Shown here: piece after piece, positions 22,553 to 35,108 of the stretch
Position numbering within the stretch: the first letter of the stretch is position 1
How the letters are laid out: each line of letters starts with the position of its first letter
Origin: Diplosphaera chodatii
Lineage: Eukaryota > Chlorophyta > Trebouxiophyceae > Prasiolales > Stichococcaceae
Direction of reading: 5' to 3'
Length of the DNA stretch: 64,000 nucleotides
Assembly: GCA_032358165.1 (NCBI GenBank)
Contig: JAALGY010000017.1
Location: 682,001 to 746,000 of the forward strand
The notes under the pieces: generated by a model
What the model was told of the DNA's origin: nothing
What the model saw: the letters and a program-made list of their open reading frames with translations, nothing else
Databases searched by the model: none
Made by a program: the position numbers and the translations under genes

Positions 22553-24527
22553 CTAGGCCCCGCCAGCTGCGGATATCGTCTTTATCCGGCCAGTGTTGCG
22601 GCTGATCCTGGCAGCCAGTTCGTACCACTCCCGGCTGACGCCACCTTTCTCAGCCTCGTCCATCGCGTGCTCCAGGGCCGTCTGCAGGCCCTGCATCACC
22701 GCCAGCAGCCCGCCCGCCTGCACAGCAGATTCTCAACCACATGCCAGATGGCACACGGCTGCTGCAGCAACAGCGCTGCTGTTGCTTGTGCCGGCCTTCA
22801 GTAGCACAGGAGGCGCCGCTGGGTAGCTTGTCCCCACCTGAGGCTGTGGGGGCTGCGCATGCACTCCTCCGGTGCCGGTGGCATTTGCTTCTCCGGTGCC
22901 TGTGGCAGAACAACAGACCCTCACTCTCTTGGGCCACTGCAGGCTTCCACCGTCCATGTGCAAGCAAGGCAGTCACCAAATGCAGGACCTTCCCGCCATG
23001 TGCGCACAGGTGGAGTAGCATATGCCGTGGAGCAGGGTGAGGCGAGATGCTGCTGACCTGAAGCAGGCAGCAGAGCCAGCACGGCAGGCTGCGCAGGCCG
23101 CGGCGCTGGTGCCGGCTGCGACTGGGGTGCATCCGCAGCTGCTCGTGGCGGCGCAGCGGCTGCTGTGGCGTCTGGCTCGTCGACGGCAGGGCGCTCGCGC
23201 TTTGCCGGCGTGCCAGGCAGCGCCGGAGCAGCTTCACCGACGGTGGCGAGGCCCTTGCGCTTCTGCGGTCTGGAAGCTGCACAGGCGGCTGCAGTGCCGC
23301 CACAGCAGGGGCTGGCGGCAGCAGCGGCGGCGCAACCTGCACCGCCGCCACTTGCGCTCCCTCGCGCAGGTGCAACAACAGCTGCAGCTGCCGGCTGCAG
23401 CTGCTCATGGCGGCACTCCGGCAGGCGGCTGCTGCAGGCGCTGCCTGGTCCAGCGGCGGCCCAAGTGCCTGCCGCCTGCCGCCTTGCTGCCGTAGGCCCC
23501 TGGCTTGGTGGAAGTGCGCGCACGCTCAGGGCAGCTGGGCTGAGGACGCCATTCTGATACCTTCGCTCGAAGACGATGATGCCGGTGGTGCCTGGCGGCA
23601 AGCCGAGAGTCCGCCGCAGCAGCTGCTGCATCCAGATCCGACCGGTTTTACAGAGTTCGACGCTGCCGGGCCGCATGGTGTCCCCCCGCACCATTGAGGT
23701 GAAGTGCCCCGTGGCCCCTGGTAGATAGAAGTCTACAGTTGTGGGGAGTGGGCCGCCGCTGAACAACTCGCGCAGCTGTCGCGGTGACAGCGTAACGCGG
23801 TGACAGCGTAACGCGGGCGAATTCATCGTCGACGTTCAGATGATGGTAGACAGCAGTGGGAGTCTGCCTGCTGTTGCCCCCTGAAGCCGCAGCCTGATCC
23901 AGCAGTGGCTGCCGTGCGGCCGCCCCGCCGCCGCTGCCGGAGTCGATGCCTGCGCTGCCAGCAGGCACTCTTCGGCGGGAGCATTTCCCTATCAGCACTC
24001 ATCTACACACGCCTGCGTTTAATCACCTGGCCGGACCAGCATCTCAAGCCCCTGCCTTGATTGCCGACATCTGCAGCTGAGTCGCATGCGCAGCTGAGTT
24101 GGCTGCTCAGTCACGATGTCACCACCAGCATCTGCTACACGTCCTCAATGCGCCCCTACGTACAAGATGCCATACCTGTGCAACCACTGCAGACGCGATT
24201 TGCTGGACTGGCGCTCTTGAGCTCTGAATTGGAAGTTGCTGCAGGTGGTTGTGGCAGGCCGCTCGCACAGGCTTGAACGTGATAACCACCCGGGCGCGGC
24301 GCTGCAGGGCTGTGCCGAGCCACCGGCGTTGATTGCTGAGCCTTCTGCACTGCGACGCCACTGGGGCGGGCCACAGACGCTGCTGCCTTCCCAGCTTGCG
24401 CGGCATGTCCCGATGGTTCCACCTTCACGGACGGCGCAGCATCGCTGCGCATGAAGCGCCATTCATCGGCGCTGAGGGGAGCCCTGGACAGCCATTTGGC
24501 CATAATGCGGTGATGCTCGTCTGCCAT
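22553..24527 (-). pseudogene. F6: decayed family member (S, broken N, B, T)
   Basis: S is intact (24527-24176, ending phase 1). The following N begins like F7 (GNQGRGLRCWSG) but soon hits a stop. The rest of N and all of A are missing, so the text runs directly into the Ser/Gly linker of the A+B exon. Within B, a 16-bp tandem duplication (23781-23796 repeated at 23797-23812) shifts the frame between RVTLSPR and QLRELFSGG. After it B is complete (TTVDFYLPGA, IIVFERRYQNG, SPAALSVRAL), the exon ending at 23058. A 62-nt mini-exon (22899-22838) and T exon (22717-22553, TAG) follow. T has the form shared with F7 (GLQTALEHAMDEAEKGG). Three separate lesions make a working product unlikely. Confidence 0.75.
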
Positions 24528-25335
24528 CACACCACACTACTTTGACATATGCGCACATTCACCCGGTGCAGCAACCCAGGTGCATCTGGAGACTTGTCGA
24601 CTCAGAATATCTGCGTGCCTGTTGTTTGTGCACTGGATTGAGTTGCAGACGTTTTGGGCTGCCCACAGGACTCGACAGATCCAGGCAGACCTACCACAGG
24701 GTGGGAGCATGATCCTCTATCTATGATTCGCCGCACTGCCAGCCTGCCAGCCTGGTAACAAATAGAGTGCTGTGGCTTCTGTCTGCTGCGGTATTGCACA
24801 GCAGTGTGGAATCATGAAGTTGGCACAGAGATGGGCTTGGTGAACATGTTTTACTAGGCGGCGCAGTTGCTTTGATGCCATCAAGTAGACGATAGCATGG
24901 TTGCTCGACTTGGGCATCGTATGGACCGGTAGCTTTGTACGGCGCAAAACGGCAGGTCAAGCGGCAGCCCTGCATCCCAGACTCAGCACACAATGCATAG
25001 CACATGCTCCTATCCTGGTCCCAGATGCGCAGCATGTCATCACATGCATGAACCTGCCAGCACAATCGTTTTGTCTCACATATGCTCTCTGCTGCATTGT
25101 CCAACTACTGATCCCCCTGCAGACAACATCCCTGCACACGCCGCGTGAGAAAGGCTGCACCTCCTCAGCACCTCTGACAATCTGCGCAAAAGCACAATTG
25201 CTCGTCAGTCCTACATATTTCGCACAAGCCGTGCGTCGGTGGTCAGCAGCATATACACTCAAGATGCATCATGGCTTGTCACATGCTGGGGCTGTGGCAG
25301 CAACTATTCCTGTGCACACGTGCACACCACACCTG
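24528..25335. other. Intergenic between F6 and F7
   Basis: Expected to hold the F6 promoter and the F7 3' UTR. No coding exon or repeat recognised. Confidence 0.4.
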
Positions 25336-27946
25336 CTAGGCCCTGCCGACCGTGGAGAGAGTTGCCATCCGGCCCGTGTTGCGGCTGATCCTGGCAGCCA
25401 TGTCGTACCACCCCCGGCTGGCGCCACCTTGCTCAGCTTCGCCCATCACATGCTCCAGGGCTGTTTGCAGGCCATCCATCACCGCCAGCAGCCCGCCCGC
25501 CTGCACAGCAAATGCTCAAACCTTGTGTCGAAGTGCCATGCACGCGGCCGCAGCAGCAAAAGCGCCGTTCCCGTCACCAGCCTGCTTGAGGACAGGAGGA
25601 GCCGCTGGGTAGCCACCTCAGTCTTCTGTCCCCACCTGAGGCTGTGGGGCCTGCGCATGTGCTCCGGTGCCTGCAGCATTTGTTCCTCGGGTGCCTGTGG
25701 CAGGACAGAAGACCCTCAGATTCACAGCACAGCACAAGGGCGTCCACTGTCCTCGTGCGAGCAAGGCAGTCACCCAACGTCGGACCCTTTGACCAGATGT
25801 GCACACATGCGAATCGTAGAGTAAGCCTACTGAACGGAGCAGGGTGAAGCGAGATGCTGCTGACCTGAAGCAGGCAGCAGAGCCAGCACGGCAGGCTGCG
25901 CGGGCCGCGGCGCTTGTGCCGGCCGCGACTGGCGTGCGCCTGCAGCTGCTCGTGGCGGCGCAGCAGCTGGCCCGTGTGCGGCGGCGCACTCGCGCTTCGC
26001 CGGCGTGCCAGGCGCCGGAGGCGCAGCTTCACCGACGGTGGCGAGGCTCTTCCGCTTCCGCGGCCTGGAGGCTGCGACGGCAGCTGCAGTGCCGCCACGG
26101 CGGGCAGCACCATCCGCGGCGGCGCGCCCCGCACCGCCGCCACTTGGGCGCCCTCGTGCGTGTGCAGCATCAGCTGCAGCTGCTGGCTGCAGCAACTTGG
26201 CGAGGTCGTGTGGCAAAACGCTGTGGCGGGCGCTGCTCGGGCGCCCTCGTGCGTGAGCAGCATCAGCTGCAGCCGACCGCTGCAGCATCTTGGCGAGGTC
26301 GTGTGGCAAAACGCTGTAGCGGGCGCTGCTCGGCCCGGCGGCGGCCTGGGTGCCTGCCGCCTGCTGCCTTGCTGCCGTGGCCTCCTGCTCTGCGAGCGGG
26401 CGCACGCTCAGGGCGGCTGGGCTGAGGGAACCGTCCTGCACTCGTCGCTCGATGACGACAGTGCCGACGGCGCCCGGCTGCCCGCCGAGGCTCCTCCGCA
26501 GCAGCCGCTGCATCCAAACCCGGCCGGGCTTGGGCAGTTGGAGGCTGGGGCGGCCCATGGCCTCCCCCGCCAGTTTTGCGGTGTATGGCGAGCCGGCCCC
26601 CGGTACATAGAAGTCCACTGTTGTGGGGAGCGGGCCGCCGCTGAACAGCTGGCGCAGGTGACGCACTGACAGCTTGGCACGGGCATCAGGGTCGTTGACC
26701 TTGAGCTGCAGGTAGGCAGCGGCGGGAGGCTCCCAGCTGTTGCCGCCGCAGGTCGCGGCCTGTTCTGATGGCGATTGCCGCGCGGCTGCCCCGCTCACGC
26801 TGCCAGAATCGCCGCTTGCGCTGCCAGCAGGTTCTGGATTGCGGGCACCGGCTTTTGGGTCCTGATGCCGAGCGGCATGCAGGCCGCCCTGCCGTCTGGC
26901 AGAGACAGCCCTGGTTGCTGCTGACACCAGCTCCGTGGCAGCAGCAGCCAGCTCCTCATCGTCCGGCATACCAGGCGGCTCAAGCTGCACAATCACATGC
27001 GGCTCCCTGGCGCCAGCGGTGAGGCTGACTCTGGTGCCTTCCGGCAGCTCGGTGCGGGGCTGCGGCAGTTGCGCTGCCAACGCTGCACTAACAGGCCTAA
27101 ATGCCGACTTCTTGATGAGGATGTACCAGTTTCTGCCATCAAGATCCACCTCAATCCCATCGCCTGCGGCCCGCGGTCAACAGCAAGGCCTTGCTAATGG
27201 CAGAAGGTGTGGCGAAGGTCCTGGTGCTGTTTGCCACAATCAGTTGCAGACGGATGACAAGGCTATATCACTGACCTCAGCTTTGTCGCTGCGGAATAGC
27301 TTTACTTTGGTAGGTGGCTGCTTCCCGTTGCAGGCGCTCTTCAGCAGGAGCGCCTTTCCAAAGACAGCGTTTACTTGCAAGCGCCCGCTTTGGACGACCC
27401 AGCCGGGCCAGCGTCTCAGACCCCAGCCTTGATCCCCGACATCTGTGATGGAAGCAAGTGCGCAGTTGAGTTCGCTGCTCAGCCATGATGTCACTGCCAG
27501 TGACAGCAACATATCGATCATACGTTGCGCCCGTGCCCACAAGGTCTCGCACCTGTGCAACCACTGCAGGCGCGGCTTGCTGGACTGCCGCTTTGCACTT
27601 CTGATGTTACGTCGGACGGCTGTGGCAGGCTGCCCATAGGGGCGTCAGCATGCTGCGCTGCAGGGCGGTGCTGAGCAAGCGGCGCTGTGCGCAGTGCATC
27701 GAGCACTGCGACGGCAGTAGGGCTTGCCACAGCCGCAGGTGCTCTGCCGCCGTGGGTGGCATGCGATGCCGGATCAGGCTTCACTGGCGATGGAGCATTG
27801 GTGATCCCAAGGCGTGGACCACAGGAACTGGGCATGTTGCGTTCCGTCGTTTTCAAGAACTGTTCAATACAGAACTCGTCGGCCACAAAATCCGATGATT
27901 CCGATCCATATGCACAGGCATCCCGTGCAGCAGCTAGACTGCCCAT
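25336..27946 (-). CDS. F7: modular family protein S-N-A-B-T (696 aa if the A exon is spliced)
   Basis: Exons on -: S 27946-27553, N 27442-27276, A+B 27170-25865, mini-exon 25694-25636 (59 nt), T 25500-25336 (TAG). The sum is 2091 nt, divisible by three. The start is supported by alignment with F8 (both begin M-x-S-L and share VKPD, ASHAT, GRAPAAVASPTAV). A and B are textbook: SAFRPVSAALAAQL, GTRVSLTAGAREPHVIVQ, QLFSGGPLPTTVDFYVPGAG, VVIERRVQDGSLSPAALSVR. The tail contains KRKS and a 93-bp in-frame tandem duplication. The acceptor before A reads gaccgcgg where F8 has gaccgcag, so the normal AG is lost; the next AG, 7 nt on, would shift the frame. This may be a silenced gene. Confidence 0.65.
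26148..26333 (-). repeat. 93-bp in-frame tandem duplication in the F7 tail
   Basis: Two 93-bp copies (26148-26240 and 26241-26333) encode 31 residues each around S-V-L-P-H-D-L-A-K and A-D-A-A-H-A-R-G-R-P. Copies differ at a handful of bases. Confidence 0.88.
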
Positions 27947-28543
27947 GGGAATGTGTCTGCCAAGCACGCGGGCGCGACACCTCAAAGAATAGATCGTGTT
28001 GCGGATAGATCTTGTGCATTGGCTGCCAAGTCTCTCAGCGCCACAGTCCGCAACAAATCATGCCCCTTAATGCCACACACGACTCACGTGCTGCCGTACA
28101 GCCGTTAGGTCCCGTGCAGTTCGCCTATCTGCTTGTGTGAGGCAGATGCGGTGCTGTAGCTTGCATGTTCGCAGTTTCACGAGATCGACCAACGACGGGC
28201 ACATAGAGGGTTCGCCGAACATGAAATGTGGCGACGCAGTTGTTTGGTGACATCGATGCCTGCCTCATCTGATAAGCATCCAAGCCAGTCAGCAGCATGA
28301 TACATTCGATGGCATGATCGGCAACATTCTGCTTTCAAACCCGCAAAACCACCGACAATGGGTCCGGCGCCACTAGTCTACTATCCAGGGAGACCTACCT
28401 TCTGCCAAGCATAACGGCATGTCATGCTGTTGGCCTGTTGCTCGGGCGCACATCCTCATTGTAGTGAATAGAGGCGCCAGCACGGATTTCGTGACACATG
28501 CGGGCTGCCCAGATGGGACACCAAGCGGAGGAGCGGCAGTCAA
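27947..28543. other. Intergenic between F7 and F8
   Basis: Upstream of F7 and downstream of F8. No coding exon or RNA gene recognised. Confidence 0.4.
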
Positions 28544-31242
28544 TCACGCGTTGGAAGGTACGCCGCCTGCGGAATTGCACATCTCATTCACTGACACGCC
28601 CAATACATGATGCCCATGTAGCATATATGAAGAACCTCATGAAACTCTGCACCAGCTGCATCAGCCTTTCTGCAAGTCGGCAGACAGCTCGGCAGTGCAG
28701 TCCCTGCCGAAGCACCTGGCGGCGGCTGTGGTGCCGCTGCCGCCATGGCCTTTGCCGAAGCATCGACCACCTGCCATGCATGCAGCATGAGGTCGTCAGG
28801 CGCCGGCTGCCACCCGGGCCTCATGCGCCGGCTGGCACTCGCAGCATGTGACGCCATGGACGCCAGCTTGGCTCGGAACTGCTGCATGCCAACACGTCCC
28901 GTGGGTCAGCATTGCAAGTAACGTGCCCATGGCACCTGAAAGGTCACTACTGTGGAGACAGTGCGGGCGCACGCCTGGCAGCACAGCTGCCTCACCTGTT
29001 CGGCATCGTCACCAGGCCCGTCTGCACATGCAACACGGATCAGCATGGATGCACTTGTTGGCAACCTTGTGTCTGATCTCGACATACCGGTCAGGCACAC
29101 TGGGACGAGATCATAGCGTGACACGAATAATAGCTCATCAGGATGAAGCACAGCGGAGCAAATGCTGCCAACCTGAAGCAGGCAGCAAGGCCAGCACGGC
29201 AGGCTGCGCAGGCCGCGGCGCTGGTGCCGGCCGCAAGCGACGTGCATCCGCAGCTGCTCGCTGCGGCGCAGGGGCTGCTGCAGCAGCTGGCCTGTCTGCA
29301 GCAGGGCGCTCGCGGCTCGCCGGCGTCCCTGGCGGCGCCGGAGCAGCTTCGCCGACAGTGGCGAGGCGCTTCCGCTTCCGCGGTCTGGAAGCCTCAACCG
29401 CAGCTGCGCTGCCTCCACGGCGAGCAGTAACAGGAGCGTCGGCGCGGGCATCGGCGCGAGCGGCGGCCCGAACCCTGCCACCGCCAGTCGGGCCCCCTCG
29501 TGCAGGCGCAGCATTAGCTGCAGCTGCAGCTGCAGGCTGGCGCTGCTTCCTGCGGAGGTCTGGCGGACGGCTGGGACAGGCGCTGCCCGGTGCAGCGGCA
29601 GCGCGAGTGCCAGCTGCCCGCTGCCTTGCTGCCGCGGCCTGCTGACCTGCAAGCAGACGCACGCTCAGGGCGGCGTGGCTGAGGTCGCCGCCCCGCGCCC
29701 TCCGCTCGAAGACGATGGTGCCGGTGGCGCCGGGCCGCTCGCCGAGTGCCTTCCGCAGAAGCTGCTGCATGTGCTTTCGGCCGGAGCTGGGCAGCTCGAG
29801 GGCGCCGCGGCCCAGCGCCCACCCTTGCACGTTTGCGGTGCATGGCGAGCCGGCCCCCGGCAAGTGGAACTCCACTGTGGTGGGGGGTGGGCCGCCGCTG
29901 AACAGCGTGCGCAGCTGACGCACTCGCATCACGAGGCGGGCGTGGGGGTCGCCGACCTTCATGTCCAGGTGGACAGCAGCGGGAGGTTGCCTGCGGTTGC
30001 TGCCCGAAGCCGCAGCTTGATGCGGTGACGGCTGCCGTGCGGCCGCCCCGCTGCCGCTGCCGGGGTCGCTGCCTGCGCTGCCAGCAGGCCCCGGGCTGCT
30101 GGCGCCCGCTGCTGGGCCCTGATGCCGAGCAGGCTGCAGGCCAACCTGCCGTGGGGCAGAGCCAGCCCCGGTTGCTGCTGACACCAGCTCCTCAGCGGCA
30201 GCCGCCAGCTGCTCATCGTCCGGCATGCCAGGCGGCTGCAGCCGCACAATGATGTGGGGTTCCCTGGCGCCAGCTGTGAGGCTGACCCTGGTGCCCATTG
30301 GCAGCTCGCTGCGGGGCTGCGGCAGCTTTGCAACCAACGCTGCCAACCAACGCTGCACTGACTGGTCGGAATGCCGACCTTCTGACGAGGATTGACCAGC
30401 CCTTGCCATCAAGATCGACATCAACCCCATCACCTGCGGCCTGCGGTCAACAGCAGCACTCGCAACTGGCAGCATGTCTGGCAATGCTGCTCATGCTGTG
30501 TGCCGTGATCAGCTGCAGATGGATGACATGGAGTTCTGACCTCTGCCTCTTCGCTGCGGAACAGGTTCAACTTGGTAGGTGGTGTCCCATCGCGAGCACT
30601 CTTCAGCAGAAGCGCCTTCCAATAGATGGACTTCACGTGCAAGCGTCCCTCTTTGACCACTCGGCCAGGCCAGCGCATCCGTCCTCTGCCCTGACCGCTG
30701 GCATCTGCAGCTGACTCGAGTCCGCAGCTCAGTTTGCTGCACTGTCCCGTTGTCAAACCCAGGCATCTGTTTAACACAGATCCTTCACTGCGCCCGTGCG
30801 TATGAACTCTCGCACCTGTGCAGCCACTGCTTGCGCCCTTCGCTGCGCTGGCGCTTCTGTCCCCTATCTCGGAACTCGCTGCAGACTGTTGCGGCATGCT
30901 GATTGCGCAGGCGTCAACGTGCTGACCACCCGAATGCGGCGCTGCAGGGCGGCGCTGAGCAAGTGGCGCTGTGTGTTGCGCATCTACCACTTCGACGGCG
31001 GTAGGGCTTGCCACTGCCGCAGGTGCTCTGCCACATTGGGTGGCATGTGAAGCCAAATCGGGTTTCACTGGGGACGGAGCATCGCGATCCACAACACCTG
31101 GATCACGGGAGCTGGGGATGTCTTGATCCATCCGTCTTACGAACTGTTCAACACAGAAGTCGTCGGCCGGCATATCAACCAGTTCATCAGATTCCTCTAA
31201 CGCATGTGCATGGGCATTTTGTCCAGGAACCAAACTGCACAT
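28544..31242 (-). pseudogene. F8: S-N-A-B-T family member with a frame-breaking 13-bp duplication
   Basis: Exons on -: S 31242-30816, N 30704-30541 (RWPGRVVKEG, LNLFRSEEAEV), A+B 30440-29173, mini-exon 29021-28996 (26 nt), T 28878-28716, last exon 28566-28544 (23 nt, GGVPSNA then TGA). In A, the 13-nt unit caaccaacgctgc (+ strand) occurs twice, at 30331-30343 and 30344-30356. Removing one copy makes the total 2058 nt, divisible by three, and gives SAALVAKLPQPRSELP. With both copies the frame is lost inside A. All other modules are intact, so the break is recent, or a polymorphism or assembly artefact. B has LFSGGPPPTTVEFHLPGAG and TIVFERRARGG; the tail has RPRKRKRLA. Confidence 0.65.
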
Positions 31243-31981
31243 GGAAATAAACGTACTGCCCAGCACCTGTGCGCTGCACGCAAGCAAATGTTTTGCGTCG
31301 CAGAATGCCGCTCGTGCATTTACTGCCAAGCTGCTCGCAGGCCACAACGGATCACACCCTTTGATCCAACACATGGTGCACGTGGTGCCTGTTAGGTCCC
31401 TGCAGTTCGCCTATCTGACCACCTCGCTCGTCTGTCAACAGAAGAGCTGCTGTGGCTCATTTGCTTCAGGATAATGTGCATATTTGGATGTGTGACATCA
31501 ACGACATTGACAAGGCCGCCAGTGGACACCGAATTGAGACGCAGAGCGCCTTACTTCATGAAGGTGCAGCTGGCGTCGGTAGGTACCGTAGTCGCTATAC
31601 TGAGGGTCAGAGGCATGATAATCACCGCTGAATGTACCGCACTTCTGCTGCGGTTCTGCCTCCGCACTTGTAGGCTATGTTGCAAAGGTCAAGCCGACAA
31701 CAGTGACGATGATGCCGGGACACGTAGCATGCGAGGACGGCAGCATCAGAAAGTTACACCTTGGTTGGCAAGATGGCCAACAGGTTCGCATGTCCAGCCT
31801 TTCTGTACATGCTGGTGGTGGCGGGACCACCTGCGGATCTGCACTCGTCCAATCTACAGGATACACACTGCTGGGGGGGCACCTCTGCAGTGTAGCAGAG
31901 GCACTGGCATCCCACGTGAACCCAGCACCGAAGGCTTGCATTATGTTGCTGCCTATCACTCCTTTGACCAGGCAGCGGCCG
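31243..31981. other. Intergenic between F8 and F9
   Basis: No coding exon recognised. A short stretch near 31530-31560 (gagacgcagagcgcc) also occurs near 37970 in the F11 3' flank, consistent with shared ancestry of gene flanks. Confidence 0.4.
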
Positions 31982-34403
31982 TCATGCGCCACCGAGTGTA
32001 CCGCCTGCGGGAGCACTTGTCTGACTCGGATCGGCCCGATGATGTCATTGTATATTATCAGATTCGCATTGCAGAACACAAGTCTCGCACATCAGCTACA
32101 TACATCACGTGCTGATGTCATATATATGGGCAACTTGACTCCTACGCCTCCCAAGTGCAGCACCTGTCTGTGCTGGCCCTGCGGACGCAGCTATGGCCGT
32201 GGCTGTGAAGTCGATCGCGCGCCATGTCTGCAGCATCTGGTCGTTCACCGCCAGCTGCTCGCCACGCCCCATGTGCTGGATGGCATTCGTAGCATGTGCC
32301 ACTATAGCATCCAGCTTGGCCTGGAACTGCGGCATGTGAAGGGTTTTGCTTCAGCAAGGCAACGCCTCGGCGACCTTTGCACATCAGCAGACGACTTGCA
32401 TTGCATACGGCACGCAGAACGCCTCCCTTACCTGATCACCAACGCCTGGGGACATTTGTGCACCTGCAGGCCAACAGTTCAAGTCTGTCTGCAGGTACAA
32501 GGCATCACTGCATCTTGTTGCTCAAGCACACGACCTTCAAAAGACAGTGACATGAGGCAGGGTGATCAGCGGGGCCAGGTCCGCCAGTCTTCACCTGGAG
32601 GAGCCGACAAGGCACTCCACGCTGGCTGCTGCCCACGTGCAGGCTGCGACACGCTTGCAGGCGCCTGCTCATGCTGGGCCGCGGCGGCAGGCTGACCGCC
32701 CCGCGCGTGTGCAGCCAAGGACGTCGCAGAGCGCCCACGCTTCTGTGGGGCAGCCGCGCCGGCATGTGCAGGGCGCGCACGCTTGTGCGGCTGCGTGGCT
32801 GCTGTGGCAGCTGAGGCGCCCGAGACCCCGCGCGGGGGAGCAGCCCCGGCCCCGGCCGCCGCCCGCGGCTGCCCCTGGCTGCCGTGCTGCGCGGGGCGGC
32901 CCGCGGCGCCGTACGCTCTGGGGGTGGCATTGAGGGCCGCTGCCCGCTGGATGGCTGCTGTGACCTCGGGCCGCAGGACCCTTCGCACGCTCAGGGCCAG
33001 CGTGCTGAGCCTGCCATCCGGCGATGCGCGCCTGATCTCGAGGATGCTGTCGCTGCCCGGCCGATCCCAGGGCACACCCCGCAGCCGCTGCAGAGCCTCC
33101 CTCGGCAGCTGGAGGCTGTTCTTCGTCCGGACCTTGGCTGTGCAGGGCGAACAGCCTGGGCGAGGCCTGGGCGCGTACACATCCATCACCATGCCGGGCT
33201 GAAAGGCAGGGCCGCCGCTGAACAGCTTGCGCAGCTGGCTGGCCTTCAGGATGGGGCACCGGGGCTCGGCGGGGTTGCTGAGGTCGGCGGGCAGGTAGGC
33301 GACGGCGCTGCCGTCGCTGCCGCCAACCCCGCCGCCTGCGCTGCCGGCACGCCCGGAGCTGCTGGCGCCTGCAGCCGGCGGCGTCTGGGCGGGTGCGCCC
33401 TGGGCAGCTGGGCGGCCGCCCCGCTGCGCACGGGGCCCAGCCTGCTGCGCTGCCGACACGAGCTGAATCGCATCAACCCTGAGGTCGCTGTCCGCCGGCA
33501 TGTCGGGCGGCGCAACCTGCACGATGACGTTGCCCTCCCTCGTGCCTGCCATCAGGCTGATCCTGGTGCCGCAGGGCAGCTCGCCGCTGGGCGGCTCCAG
33601 CTGCGCTGCCAGCGCTGCGCTGACTGGCCTGAACGCTGACCTCTTGATGATGATTGCCCAGCTCCTGCCGGGGAGGTGGGCCTCGATTCCTTCGCCGTTG
33701 GCCTGCACAACCATGAATGACTCTCGGAAGCTATGGCTGGTCAAAGTCGTTTGCCGCTTGTCATGTCCAGCTGGCGATGGGGCAAAAAGGGCTGTAGGGG
33801 ATCACACCCACCTCTGCCGCGTGGCTGGGGAACAGCTTCAGCACGCGAGGCGGTTTCTCCCCTCTCAAAGCACGCCGCAGCAGCAGCGCCTTGAGGAAGC
33901 GGGCCTGCACCATCAGGCGCCCGCACTCCACCACCCAACCGGGCCAGCTCCTCTTGTTTGGATTGCTGGCACCTGCGGGTGAGGCGCATATGTGCAGGTC
34001 CGGGGCTCAATGGCGGGATGGTGATCATGGTGTTAGCCATAGGATAGCTAACTGTCATCTTCAGTAACGGATCTGAATCTGCACCTTGGTCGCCGCTACT
34101 GCCGGCGCCCGCAGAGTCGGCGCTCTGCGCTTCTGTGTCTGGCGGCGCTTCAACTGGCTGCTGCGAGCCGATCGCAGGGGGATCAGCACCCTGACCATCG
34201 CCACGCAAGGCTGCAGAGCTGTTTTGAGCAGTCGCCCCTGCTTGCTGTGGTGTCAGCAACGCAGGTTCACCGGAATCTGGTGACCCCACTGCCGCTGCAC
34301 CGCCAGCATGAGTGTCGACCGGCGAGGGAACTGCTGACGCTGCTGCTGCACCAGTGCTTCCTACAAGACGTGGATCGCGGATCAGAATGACGTCGTCCCC
34401 CAT
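31982..34403 (-). CDS. F9: modular family protein S-N-A-B-T (601 aa)
   Basis: Exons on -: S 34403-34085, N 33972-33812 (KRSWPGWVVECG, LKLFPSHAAEV), A+B 33702-32595, mini-exon 32463-32432 (32 nt, still 2 mod 3), T 32326-32164, last exon 32004-31982 (23 nt, GGTLGGA then TGA). The sum is 1806 nt, divisible by three. A: SAFRPVSAALAAQLEPP, GTRISLMAGTREGNVIVQVAPPDM. B is somewhat divergent: LRKLFSGGPAFQPGMVMDVY, SLQLPREALQRL, LEIRRASPDGRLSTLALSVR. Basic patches (HKRARP, QKRGRS) follow. T is the third form (FQAKLDAIVAHATNAIQHM, DQMLQTWRAID) shared with F10 and, more distantly, F8. No lesion seen. Confidence 0.75.
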
Positions 34404-35108
34404 GCTGCGAGACTGCTGGGTGCTACCAGCGATGGTCAAGATTAAGCATCACATCATGGACATGCTGATACACGGGCAATGGGAACCCACTCTTGTACCG
34501 CATCAACTAGTGTAGCAAGCGCGTCAGCTGTCTGTCTGCCGATAATGCGTGAATGTGTTTCTGAGGGCTGTACGTCCGGTGATTCGGGTGTCCTGTACCA
34601 GAAGAAGGTGAATGAGTTCTGCACATCGTCCCGCCCTTCAGCGGCATGCTCCCAGCTGGGATACCTCAGCTGCCACTTCCACCCTCTGCTGCTGCAACAA
34701 GCTGCGGTACGTAACACCATACCATAGTAGCCTGCTGAGACTTTCGTCTACCGCTGCTATCTTCATGCACGACCGGACACCAAGCATAGTAACAGTTTCC
34801 TACAGCAGCCAACACAGGTGTTGGCCGCCATGACCCAAGCGCATGCTTCACTATACTCGCATATATACAGCAACAGTGGAAACCACGACCAGCATGATTT
34901 ACACATGTAGCGACCTGAGTGCAATATACAGAGTGAGGCAGTGCTGCAGCTTAACAATTCCACAGATGCGCTGTCCATTGCTCAAAACACGATGCACCAC
35001 AATCGAGCACTGTAGTAAGCTCATGGCATGGAGCCCGAATTTGAATGAGGGAGGGCTCCTGCGCCATCGATGCAACAAGTAGGTGCCCAGTTTGACGGCC
35101 TGCAGCCA
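34404..35108. other. Intergenic between F9 and F10
   Basis: AT-richer than the genes, with TATA-like text near 34860 (catatatacag). No coding exon recognised. Confidence 0.4.

Noticed and set aside
25618..25640. Premature TGA in the F7 tail
   Set aside because: The TGA falls after a donor (cag then gtgggg). The 59-nt mini-exon ends before it, as shown by phase and by comparison with F6.
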